DNA of 52,720 nucleotides. Source: Candidatus Aminicenantota bacterium (GTDB lineage: Bacteria > Acidobacteriota > Aminicenantia > Aminicenantales > JAFGAV01). The stretch spans positions 1 to 52,720 of the forward strand of contig JAFGAV010000005.1 of NCBI GenBank assembly GCA_016933515.1. The letters run 5' to 3'. This document shows, one piece after another, positions 16,450 through 24,234 of the stretch. The notes under the pieces are model-generated. The model was given only the letters and a program-made list of their open reading frames with translations. It had not been told where the DNA came from and searched no databases. Positions within the stretch are counted from its first letter, which is position 1. Every line of letters starts with the position of its first letter. The position numbers were made by a program, and so were the translations under genes.

Positions 16450-16904
16450 ACCGGTTCCGGATCTATGACGCATTGTGCGGTGAATTCCAGTCTGAGGGCC
16501 GAGGGCCCGGGGGAGGGTTGAGGTGCCATGAGCGGTTTGGCCCGGAATCGACGGGTTTCGAAGGGTTCCGGCCTCTTCTTGCCGGCCGGCCTTCGCCCGG
16601 CCGGAGACAGCTGCAAATTCGTTCTGGGGAATCAGGAGGGAAAAAGGAAGCTGTCTCCGGATAGGTCGGCCACCCTGAGAAACCCGGAGATTCCGCGGCG
16701 TGAAAAAACCGCGCCCGGGCGCCGGAGCCCTCCCCCAGGCCCATGGCTCGCGCTAAAGGACCGCACAAAACGTCATGGAGCCGCCGGGTCTTGAGAGGAA
16801 AACGGCCGCGAGCCGGCGTCCCGAGCCGGTCACGCCGCTCGGGCCCATCGAGGCGCAGCGGAAACCGCTTTGCTGCGGGCCGCGTCCGAGGCGGCGCGAG
16901 GACC
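16450..16904. other. Non-coding, palindrome-rich intergenic region
   Basis: About 450 bp with no credible gene; the short track ORFs lack ribosome sites and family features. It holds several nested inverted repeats. An outer pair GGGCCCGGGGGAGGG (16503-16517) matches CCCTCCCCCAGGCCC (16728-16742) with one mismatch. Inside are CCGGAA/TTCCGG (16542-16571), a GGCCGG hairpin around 16580-16602, and the perfect 12-bp repeat listed separately. Near 16695-16730, a GC-rich palindrome reads GCGCCCGGGCGC then GGTTTTTT on the minus strand, like a terminator. A structured RNA of ~240 nt or a repeat island is possible; no known RNA class is recognised. Confidence 0.45.
16601..16660. repeat. Perfect 12-bp inverted repeat, REP-like element
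   Basis: CCGGAGACAGCT (16601-16612) and its exact reverse complement AGCTGTCTCCGG (16649-16660) flank a 36-nt, less GC-rich loop. The extragenic position and imperfect outer symmetry resemble REP/RAYT-type palindromes. No second copy was noticed in this window, so the repeat character is inferred. Confidence 0.5.
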
Positions 16905-16933
16905 TTGAGGCCCGCTCAAAAAAGGTTTATGAT
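16905..16933 (+). promoter_or_regulatory. Sigma70 promoter of the PDO-phosphatase operon
   Basis: TTGAGG (16905-16910), 17-bp spacer, TATGAT (16928-16933). Transcription would begin near 16940, about 26 nt before the ATG at 16966. It probably drives genes up to the terminator at 26358. Confidence 0.7.
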
Positions 16934-16965
16934 GATAAGGAAATAAACGGAAAGGGACACACAAC

Positions 16966-17679
16966 ATGGATCTTCTCAACACCGAAGTCCGCGAGGCGAC
17001 GAAAAAGAAGTTCGACGCCGATCTGGAAGGAAAAGTCACGCTGATTCATTTCACCCAGGAATCGAGCCGCCTCGTTCTTCCCGAACGCCTCAAAGACCAG
17101 GAATGCCTTTTTTGCCGGGAGACGAAGCAGCTGATCGAAGAGGTCGCCGCACTCTCGGACAAGATCGAGCTTCGTCTCCTGGATTTCACGGCCGACAAGG
17201 AACAAGCGGCCGAGTACGGCATCGACAAGATCCCGGCCCTGGCGGTCTTGAACGAGAAAGATCCCGGGATCCGGTTCTACGGCATCCCCTCGGGCTATGA
17301 ATACTCGAGCTTCATCGAATGCCTCGTCGATGTCTCAAAGGGGACGACCACGCTCTCGGAAAAAACCAAGGCGGCGCTGAAGACGGTCGACCGCGACATT
17401 CATCTCCAGGTGTTCATCACCCCCACCTGTCCCTACTGCTCGATGAGCGTCCGCCTCGCCCATCAGTTCGCCCTCGAATCTCCTTTCATCCGCGCGGACA
17501 TGGTGGAATCCTCGGAATTCCCGCATCTGGCCAACCGCTACAACGTCATGGCGGTGCCGAGGACGGTCATAAACGATACGGCCTTCCTCGAGGGGGCGAT
17601 GCCCGAAGACCGCTTCCTAAAAGAGATCATGAGCGCCGCCGCGTCCATCGATAAAAACGGTTCGCCTGATGCTCTTTAA
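16966..17679 (+). CDS. Protein disulfide oxidoreductase-like protein (two thioredoxin folds)
   Basis: A 237-residue cytoplasmic protein with tandem thioredoxin/glutaredoxin folds. The first carries CLFC (in QECLFCRETKQL, near residue 50) and a cis-proline segment KIPALAV. The second carries CPYC (TPTCPYCSMSVRLAHQF, near residue 145) and cis-proline AVPRTV. This double-fold layout is that of PDO proteins from thermophiles and of AhpF-type N-terminal domains. Likely role: thiol-disulfide exchange, including acting as a thioredoxin-like reductant. No signal peptide. Its end overlaps the first phosphatase gene by 11 bp. Confidence 0.88.
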   Translation: MDLLNTEVREATKKKFDADLEGKVTLIHFTQESSRLVLPERLKDQECLFCRETKQLIEEVAALSDKIELRLLDFTADKEQAAEYGIDKIPALAVLNEKDPGIRFYGIPSGYEYSSFIECLVDVSKGTTTLSEKTKAALKTVDRDIHLQVFITPTCPYCSMSVRLAHQFALESPFIRADMVESSEFPHLANRYNVMAVPRTVINDTAFLEGAMPEDRFLKEIMSAAASIDKNGSPDAL

Positions 17680-18967
17680 AAAGAAAAAAAAACGGGTGTG
17701 CGTCATCGGCCTGGACGGCGTGCCCCACAGTCTGCTCGTCCGTTTGGCGGAAAGCGGCATCATGCCCGCCGCGGCGGAGCTCATCCGCCACGGTCATCTG
17801 CACCGGATGAAGGCCAGCCTGCCGGAGATCTCGGCCGTAAGCTGGACGGATTTCATGACCGGGCTCGATTCGGGAAATCACGGCATCTTCGGCTTCACCG
17901 ACCTCAAGCCCCGGAGTTACGAACTTCGCTTCCCCAATTTCCGCGACGTCAAAGCCGAGACGTTTTGGGACGCGCTCGGCCGGCAGGGGCGCACCTCGAT
18001 CGTCGTCAACCAGCCGTCCACCTATCCCGCCCGTCCGATTCCCGGCTCCCTCGTCTCCGGGTTCGTGGCCCTGGAATTGGCCAAAGCCGTCTCTCCGCCT
18101 TCCCACCGGGCGGCCCTGGAAAAAATGGGATACCAGGTCGACATCGACACGCTCCGCGCCCGTCAGGACGCCTCTTTCTTCTGGAGCGAGCTCGACAAGA
18201 CGTTTGAGGGAAGCCTCCGGGCCCTCGATTATTTCTGGAAACAGGAATGGGATTTCTTCGAGTTTGTCGTCACCGGAACGGACAGGCTCCACCATTTTCA
18301 CTGGACCGCCCTCGAGGACGAAAGCCATCCCTTTCACCGCCGCGCCCTGGATTATTACCGCCGCGTGGACACGCTCATCGGCGACGTGGCCCGCCGCCTG
18401 GACGGCGCCGGCCGAAAGAACTCCGCCCTGTTTCTTCTCTCCGACCACGGCTTCACGGGCATCGAACAGGAGGTCTCGCTCAACGCCTGGCTCGAGCAGC
18501 AGGGATTCCTCGAGTTCGCCCCGGGAGCCGAGAGGGATTTGAGGGCCGTCACCTCCCGGAGCCGGGCCTTCGCCCTGGACCCCAACCGGATTCACTTCAA
18601 CCGCCGGGACCGATTCCCGGAGGGAAGCGTCGGGGAAGCGGACAGCGATGTCCTCAAGGCGGAACTCCGCTCTTCCCTCTCGAAGCTGGAATGCCGGGGC
18701 CGCAAGGTCGTCCGCCGCGTGTTCGACGCGGCGGAGATTTATCACGGACCTTTCGCCGGCCTCGGCCCGGACCTCGTCGTCCTCGCGGAGCCGGGTTTCG
18801 ACATGAAGGGCTCGGCCCGGAAAAAAGACGTGTTCGGCCGAACCCCCGGACTGGAGGGCATGCACACCTGGGATGACGCCGTTTTCCTGGCTCCCGAAGA
18901 ATGCGGAACGGACTTGAAAATTTCCGACCTGGCTTCGATCCTTCTTATGAGGTATAATAATCTGTGA
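17669..18967 (+). CDS. Alkaline phosphatase superfamily protein 1 (type I phosphodiesterase/NPP-like), cytoplasmic
   Basis: A 432-residue hydrolase of the alkaline phosphatase fold. The N-terminal metal aspartate is in VCVIGLDGVPHSLL. The likely nucleophile region is ISAVSWTDFMTGLDSGNHGIFGF. Further metal ligands are in GTDRLHHFHW, LLSDHGFTGI and EGMHTWDD. The basic start MLFKKKKKRV has no signal peptide, so unlike the next two proteins it should stay inside the cell. The stop overlaps the GTG start of the next gene (GTGA). Substrate unknown; phosphodiester, phosphomonoester or sulfate esters are all possible in this superfamily. Confidence 0.88.
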   Translation: MLFKKKKKRVCVIGLDGVPHSLLVRLAESGIMPAAAELIRHGHLHRMKASLPEISAVSWTDFMTGLDSGNHGIFGFTDLKPRSYELRFPNFRDVKAETFWDALGRQGRTSIVVNQPSTYPARPIPGSLVSGFVALELAKAVSPPSHRAALEKMGYQVDIDTLRARQDASFFWSELDKTFEGSLRALDYFWKQEWDFFEFVVTGTDRLHHFHWTALEDESHPFHRRALDYYRRVDTLIGDVARRLDGAGRKNSALFLLSDHGFTGIEQEVSLNAWLEQQGFLEFAPGAERDLRAVTSRSRAFALDPNRIHFNRRDRFPEGSVGEADSDVLKAELRSSLSKLECRGRKVVRRVFDAAEIYHGPFAGLGPDLVVLAEPGFDMKGSARKKDVFGRTPGLEGMHTWDDAVFLAPEECGTDLKISDLASILLMRYNNL

Positions 18968-21132
18968 ATCGAAAAACGCTCTGCGCCGTTCCCGCCTTCC
19001 TCGGACTGCTCCTCCTGGCCGCGGCGCCCGCCGGCGCCTATATCGGCCCCGGCGCGGGATTCGCCTTCCTTTCCTCTTTCCTCGTCCTCTTCCTGACCTT
19101 TGTCCTGGCGATTTTTTCCTTCCTCTCCTGGCCTTTCCGGCTGCTTTTCCGCATCCTGAAAAGCGGCAATCCCTATAAGAAAAGCCGCATCGATCGGGCG
19201 GTCATCATCGGTCTGGACGGGCTCGAGCCGACTCTTGTCGAGCGCTACATGCAGGACGGGATGCTTCCCCACTTCTCGGCCCTCAGGAAGGAGGGAGGCT
19301 ACGCCCCGCTCCAGACGACGACGCCGGCCATATCGCCGGTGGCCTGGTCATCGTTCATGACCGGCACGCACCCGGCCAAGCACAACATCTTCGACTTTCT
19401 GAGCCGCGACCCTCGAACCTATCTTCCCGACCTCTCCTCGGCCCGCATCGGCCGTCCGCGGCGGGTCCTGTCGCTGGGCAAATACAACATTCCCCTCTCC
19501 AAACCCACGATCCAGGGACTTCGCCGGAGCATTCCCTTCTGGAAGATTCTGGGCGAAAACGGCATCTCCAGCACCGTGCTGCGCGTTCCGATCACCTTCC
19601 CGCCCGAGCCGTTCAAGGGGCACCTCCTTTCGGGGATGTGCGCCCCCGACCTCAAGGGCAGCCAGGGAACGTTTTCGTTCTACACTTCGGACCCGGAAAG
19701 AATCCGGAAGCGGGAGGGCGGAATCGCCGTTCCCGTGGAGGTCAAAGACGGCGCCGTCGCCACCTTTCTTTCCGGTCCCGAAAATACGATGCTCAAGGTA
19801 CCCGAGGAGCTCCGGCTGCCGATGACCATCCGCCTGGACCCGGACCGCTCGTCGGCGACCGTCGCGGTCGATGGGCAAAAAATCCCTCTGCGTCCCGGCG
19901 TCTTTTCGCCGTGGGTGCGCCTCGCCTTCAAACCGGGGCTGGGCGTGAAAATCCGGGCCGTCTGCAAATTCCTCCTGTTGCGGGCCGAGCCTCACTTCGA
20001 AATGTACGTCACCCCCCTGAACATCGACCCGGAAAAGCCGGCCTTGCCCATCTCCCATCCCTACATCTACTCCGTCTATCTGTCGAAACTCCTCGGCCCG
20101 TTCATCACCTTGGGCGAAGCCAACGACACCTGGGCCCTCAACGAGGGTGTGCTCGACGAGCGGGCCTTCCTCGACCTGACCTACGCCAACCATGCCGAAT
20201 GGGAAGCCATGTTGGCCAACGCCATGAAGAAGACCCGGAGGGGGATGATCGCCTGCGTCTTCGAAACCACGGACAGCATCTCCCACATGTTCCTCCGCTA
20301 CCTGGACCCGAAGCACCCGGCGCTGCGGACGGGACAGGCCAAGATGAGTGAAGACGTCATCAAGGATCTGTTCCGGAGAATGGACGGCCTCATCGGGCGC
20401 GTCCGAAGCCGTCTCGGTCCCCGGGACTTGCTGCTCGTCATGTCCGACCACGGCTTCAAGTCTTTCCGCCGCGGCGTCAACCTCAACACCTGGCTTCATC
20501 GCCACGGCTACCTGTCGCTCAAGGACGGGAAAACGGAATCGGAGGAGTGGTTCAAAGACGTGGACTGGGAGCGCACCCGGGCCTACGGCCTGGGACTGGG
20601 CGGCATGTATATCAACCAGAAAGGGCGGGAACATCACGGAACGGTCGAGCCGGGAGAGGAAACCCGGCGCCTGAAACAAGAGCTCGCCGGCCGCCTGACC
20701 GGCCTGCGCGATGAGGAAAAGCAGGAGATCGGCATCACCCGCATTTACGATCGGGATGAGCTTCCGGCCGGACCTTACAAGGACAACGGCCCGGATCTCA
20801 TCATCGGCTACAACATCGGCTACCGGGTCTCCTGGGATTCGGTCACGGGCAAGGTCGGCGGTCCCGTCTTCGAGGACAACGTCAAGGCCTGGAGCGGAGA
20901 CCACTGCATCGACCCGGCCCACGTTCCCGGCGTGCTCTTCAGCAACCGGCCTTTCAACGCCCTCACGCCGGCCATCATCGACATTGCGCCGACCGTCCTT
21001 GATCTTTTCGGGATTCCCGTTCCGTCCCACATGGACGGACGTCCGCTCCTCGCCGACTCGGAGGAAAAGACGTCTTCGGGACACGGCGCCGCACCGCCCC
21101 ATAACATCAAAAAAAAGAAGGGGAAAAAATGA
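18964..21132 (+). CDS. Alkaline phosphatase superfamily protein 2, membrane-anchored/exported
   Basis: A 722-residue protein from a GTG start that overlaps the previous stop. The N terminus has a signal-like helix (FLGLLLLAAAPAGA) and a second long hydrophobic stretch (~residues 36-65), so it is probably membrane-anchored with the enzyme outside. AP-fold motifs: AVIIGLDGLEPTLVERY, TPAISPVAWSSFMTGTHPAKHNIFDF, DSISHMFLRYLD, LVMSDHGFKSFRRGVNLNTWL and GDHCIDPAHVPGVLF. The C-terminal tail is very basic (IKKKKGKK). Sister of the third phosphatase (shared SPVAWS.F, SDHGF and LNTWL signatures), so the set probably arose by duplication. Substrate unknown. Confidence 0.88.
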   Translation: MNRKTLCAVPAFLGLLLLAAAPAGAYIGPGAGFAFLSSFLVLFLTFVLAIFSFLSWPFRLLFRILKSGNPYKKSRIDRAVIIGLDGLEPTLVERYMQDGMLPHFSALRKEGGYAPLQTTTPAISPVAWSSFMTGTHPAKHNIFDFLSRDPRTYLPDLSSARIGRPRRVLSLGKYNIPLSKPTIQGLRRSIPFWKILGENGISSTVLRVPITFPPEPFKGHLLSGMCAPDLKGSQGTFSFYTSDPERIRKREGGIAVPVEVKDGAVATFLSGPENTMLKVPEELRLPMTIRLDPDRSSATVAVDGQKIPLRPGVFSPWVRLAFKPGLGVKIRAVCKFLLLRAEPHFEMYVTPLNIDPEKPALPISHPYIYSVYLSKLLGPFITLGEANDTWALNEGVLDERAFLDLTYANHAEWEAMLANAMKKTRRGMIACVFETTDSISHMFLRYLDPKHPALRTGQAKMSEDVIKDLFRRMDGLIGRVRSRLGPRDLLLVMSDHGFKSFRRGVNLNTWLHRHGYLSLKDGKTESEEWFKDVDWERTRAYGLGLGGMYINQKGREHHGTVEPGEETRRLKQELAGRLTGLRDEEKQEIGITRIYDRDELPAGPYKDNGPDLIIGYNIGYRVSWDSVTGKVGGPVFEDNVKAWSGDHCIDPAHVPGVLFSNRPFNALTPAIIDIAPTVLDLFGIPVPSHMDGRPLLADSEEKTSSGHGAAPPHNIKKKKGKK

Positions 21133-23105
21133 AAAGACGGGAATTCATAAAGGTTGGAGCCGCGGGCATCGCCTGGGCGGGCATGGGAACGACGGCCGGC
21201 CTGGCCCAAAAAATCGCCGGCCGCCGAGAGACCGCCCGCAAGGTCATCATCCTCGGCTGTGACGGATTGGATTTTCCGCTGTTCACGTCCTGGCTCAAGG
21301 AGGGGCGGCTTCCCGCTTTTCGGAAACTCCTCGCCGGAGGGAGCTTGCGCCGTCTGGGCACGAGCATCCCGCCCCAGAGCCCCGTGGCGTGGTCGAATTT
21401 CATCACCGGCTGCGACCCGGGCGGGCACGGCATCTACGATTTCATCCACCGCGATCCGAAAAATTATTTTCCTGTTTTCAGCGGCACCCTGACCGAAGAC
21501 GCCAAGCGGACGCTCCGGATGGGGAACGTCGTTCTGCCGCTCTCGGGAGGCACGGTCACCAACCTGCGGAAGGGCAAGGCGTTCTGGCAGCATCTGGAAG
21601 AGCAAGACATCCCGGCCACGATCTTCAAGATGCCCTCCAATTACCCGCCCGTCGACACACGGCAGCGGACGCTGTCCGGCATGGGCACCCCCGACATCAT
21701 GGGCAGTTACGGCATTTGCAACTACTACACCACCCGGGTCCTGGACATCAACGAGGACATCGGCGGAGCCCGCGTCCACGAGGTCTACGTCATCGGCAAC
21801 CGGGTGGACGCGCGCCTGCCCGGCCCGGTGAACGCCTTCAAGTCCGATCGGCCCGAAGCCTCGATCGATTTCCAGGTGCGGATCGACCCCGTCCATCCCG
21901 TGGCCAAGATCAGCCTCCAGGGACAAGAGTTCATCCTCAAAGAAAAGGAATGGAGCGGCTGGCAGCGGGTGCGCTTCAACCTCATCCCCACGCAGAGCGT
22001 GAGCGGCATCTGCCTGTTCTATCTCAAGGAAGTGCGTCCCGAATTCAAGCTCTACGTCTCGCCGGTCAACATCGACCCCGCCTCGCCCAGCCTGCCCATC
22101 AGCACGCCCGAGAGCTACGCGCGCGAGCTCGAGAAGAGGTTCGGCCCCTTCTTCACCAAGGGCCTCCCGGCCGACACTTCGGCTCTGGACAACAACCTCC
22201 TGGACGAGGAGGAGTTCCTGGCCATGGACGACCTCATCCTCGAGGAAAGCAAGGTGATGCTGGACTACGAGCTCGACCGGTTCGACTCGGGGCTGCTGTT
22301 CTACTATCTCTCGAGTACGGACCAGCGGCAGCACATGTTCTGGAGGCTCCTCGATCCCTCGAGCCCGACCTATGACCCGGCTCTCGCGGCCCGCTATGGG
22401 AACACGATCCGGGACATCTATATCCAGGCCGACCGCATCCTGGACCGCGTGCTCGGCCGGGCGGACAAGAACACGGTCGTCATGGTCATGTCCGATCACG
22501 GATTCAATCCCTTCTACCGCGAGTTCAACCTCAACACCTGGCTCAAAGACAACGGCTACCACCGTCTGGCCAAAGCCTGGCGCGGCGGCGAGGAGCCGTT
22601 CTTCGAAAACACCGACTGGTCGAAGACTCGGGCCTACGGCCTGGGCATGAACGGCCTGTATCTCAATCTCCGGGGCCGCGAAGGGGAAGGCATCGTCCGC
22701 CCCGGGGCCGAAGCCGACAATCTCCTCCATGAGATCGCCTCCAAACTCGAACAGACCACGGATCCCCGGACGGGCCGGAGGGCGATCCTCCATGCGTTCC
22801 TGGCCAAGAACGTCTACCAGGAGGCCTACCGGGACAGCGCTCCGGACATCATTCTGGGGTTTGACCGCGGATACCGCATCTCCTGGGGGTCGCCGACCGG
22901 CCGCATGCCCCGGGAAATCTTCACCGATAACAAGGAAAAATGGAGCGGCGATCACATGGGAGCCCCGGAGACCCTGCCCGGCATCGTGGCCGTCAACCTG
23001 CCGGTTCGGGCGGATTATCCCGCCCTTTATGATCTCACGCCTTCGATTCTGGCCCTGTTCGGCATCGACCGCCCGCCGGAAATGCGGGGCCGGTCCGTAT
23101 TTTGA
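21129..23105 (+). CDS. Alkaline phosphatase superfamily protein 3, Tat-exported
   Basis: A 658-residue AP-fold hydrolase with a twin-arginine signal peptide (MKRREFIKVGAAGIAWAGMGTTAGLA), implying export of the folded, metal-loaded enzyme. Motifs: VIILGCDGLDFPLF, PQSPVAWSNFITGCDPGGHGIYDF, STDQRQHMFWRLLD, MVMSDHGFNPFYREFNLNTWL and GDHMGAPETLPGI. Start ATG overlaps the stop of protein 2 (ATGA). The Tat signal, against the Sec-like/anchored N terminus of protein 2 and none on protein 1, places the three paralogues in different compartments. Substrate unknown. Confidence 0.9.
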   Translation: MKRREFIKVGAAGIAWAGMGTTAGLAQKIAGRRETARKVIILGCDGLDFPLFTSWLKEGRLPAFRKLLAGGSLRRLGTSIPPQSPVAWSNFITGCDPGGHGIYDFIHRDPKNYFPVFSGTLTEDAKRTLRMGNVVLPLSGGTVTNLRKGKAFWQHLEEQDIPATIFKMPSNYPPVDTRQRTLSGMGTPDIMGSYGICNYYTTRVLDINEDIGGARVHEVYVIGNRVDARLPGPVNAFKSDRPEASIDFQVRIDPVHPVAKISLQGQEFILKEKEWSGWQRVRFNLIPTQSVSGICLFYLKEVRPEFKLYVSPVNIDPASPSLPISTPESYARELEKRFGPFFTKGLPADTSALDNNLLDEEEFLAMDDLILEESKVMLDYELDRFDSGLLFYYLSSTDQRQHMFWRLLDPSSPTYDPALAARYGNTIRDIYIQADRILDRVLGRADKNTVVMVMSDHGFNPFYREFNLNTWLKDNGYHRLAKAWRGGEEPFFENTDWSKTRAYGLGMNGLYLNLRGREGEGIVRPGAEADNLLHEIASKLEQTTDPRTGRRAILHAFLAKNVYQEAYRDSAPDIILGFDRGYRISWGSPTGRMPREIFTDNKEKWSGDHMGAPETLPGIVAVNLPVRADYPALYDLTPSILALFGIDRPPEMRGRSVF

Positions 23106-23122
23106 TCTCAAAGGAGCACGCC

Positions 23123-23314
23123 ATGGGAACGGCGAAAGTCAAACTCGACAAAGACCTGTTCGAAAAAATCAAAAAAACCGCCGCGCTGGCGGGATACGCT
23201 TCCCCCGAAGAATTCGTCACCCACTGCCTGGAAAAAGAGCTGTCGGCCATCGAGGAGTCGGACTCGGAGGAAGAAGTCAGGAAAAAGCTCAAGGGGCTGG
23301 GTTACATCTCCTGA
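23123..23314 (+). CDS. Small ribbon-helix-helix-like protein
   Basis: A 63-residue protein starting at ATG 23123, preceded by AAAGGAG. The track start at 23102 is too early and lacks a ribosome site. The first ~40 residues (AKVKLDKDLFEKIKKTAALAGYASPEEFVTHCLEKEL) have the strand-helix-helix pattern of Arc/MetJ-type DNA-binding proteins. An acidic segment (IEESDSEEEV) and a conserved-looking tail LKGLGYIS follow. Its place between the phosphatases and the membrane protein suggests a regulator or adaptor for this operon; DNA binding is inferred only. Confidence 0.7.
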   Translation: MGTAKVKLDKDLFEKIKKTAALAGYASPEEFVTHCLEKELSAIEESDSEEEVRKKLKGLGYIS

Positions 23315-23368
23315 CCGCGCAAGCGGAAGGAGAGGGAGAAAGAGAAGGAGAAGGAAGGCGAGGCCGAC

Positions 23369-24196
23369 ATGGGATCCGTGAACAGCGTGCTGAACACAAT
23401 TTTCAACTGGCTCCTCTTTCCTTTTTCCCGGATGAATCCCTGGTGGGGGATGATCTTCATGTCCCTGCTCACCGGATTGCTGCTGCTCCTCATTTTCCGC
23501 CTGGCTTCGGATCAGAAGGCCATCCGCCTCACCAAGGACCGGATCAAGGCCCATCTTCTGGAATTCCGCCTCTACAAAGACAGCCTGGCCGCCACCGGAC
23601 GCGCGTTCGGCGGCATCCTTCTTCGGAACCTTCGCTACCTGGGTCTGACGCTTAAGCCTCTGCTGGTCATGATCATCCCCCTCGCTCTGATCCTGATTCA
23701 GCTCAACGCCCGTTTCGGGTATCGGCCTCTCGAGCCCGGGGAAGCGTTTATCCTCAAAGTCAAAACCGCCGAAGGGACAAACCCTCTCGAAACCGACATT
23801 TCGATCGCCCCGTCTTCCGCCTACGTCGTCGAGACGCCGCCTCTCCGCATAGCGGAAGAGCGCGAGGTGAACTGGAGGCTGCGGGCTGTCGCCGGCGGCC
23901 GACAGACACTCACCCTCATGCTGAACGACTCCCTGCTCTCAAAGACATTGGATGTCGGACCCGCGGGCCTCAAAATCCTTTCTCCGCGACGGCCGGGCGG
24001 AAGCGTCCTGGACGTTCTTCTCAACCCGGGCGAAAAACCCCTGGCGGGCGGCTCGAAGCTGTCCGCGGTCGAAATCGCTTATCCCCCGGCCCGTTTTTCC
24101 CTGTTCGGCCTTCCCTTGCACTGGCTTCTCGTTTTCTTCGCCCTGTCTATGGTGTTCGGCCTGGGGCTGAAGGGATTGTTCAAGGTCGAAATCTGA
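23369..24196 (+). CDS. Membrane protein of unknown function, possibly Oxa1/EMC3-like in its N-terminal half
   Basis: A 275-residue protein with helices near residues 27-45 (MIFMSLLTGLLLLLIF), 95-113 (LLVMIIPLALILIQL) and 250-270 (WLLVFFALSMVFGLGL), and a ~130-residue soluble domain before the last helix, presumably periplasmic. Between helices 1 and 2 lies a charged amphipathic segment (KAIRLTKDRIKAHLLEFRLYKD) that recalls the cytoplasmic hairpin of DUF106/EMC3-type members of the Oxa1 superfamily. That link is tentative. Preceded by purine-rich sequence with GGAGAAGGAAGG. Placement just after exported phosphatases may indicate a joint envelope function. Confidence 0.65.
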   Translation: MGSVNSVLNTIFNWLLFPFSRMNPWWGMIFMSLLTGLLLLLIFRLASDQKAIRLTKDRIKAHLLEFRLYKDSLAATGRAFGGILLRNLRYLGLTLKPLLVMIIPLALILIQLNARFGYRPLEPGEAFILKVKTAEGTNPLETDISIAPSSAYVVETPPLRIAEEREVNWRLRAVAGGRQTLTLMLNDSLLSKTLDVGPAGLKILSPRRPGGSVLDVLLNPGEKPLAGGSKLSAVEIAYPPARFSLFGLPLHWLLVFFALSMVFGLGLKGLFKVEI

Positions 24197-24234
24197 ACCG
24201 GGCGCGAAGAAAAATCGATTACCCGGAGGAACCC

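Noticed and set aside
16541-16560. tmRNA-like stretch (AATCGACGGG)
   Set aside because: Resembles the tmRNA 5' motif by chance; there is no tRNA-like 3' end with T arm and CCA within range, nor a tag reading frame.
16443-16664. Short ORFs in the 16.45-16.9 kb gap
   Set aside because: No ribosome sites, no domain signal, and they overlap the palindromes; the region looks non-coding.
16670-16690. CTGAGA-like TPP riboswitch fragment
   Set aside because: The other conserved parts of the thi box are absent and no thiamine gene follows.
20820-23111. Minus-strand ORF of 763 codons
   Set aside because: Antisense shadow of the Tat-exported phosphatase; no motifs in this frame.
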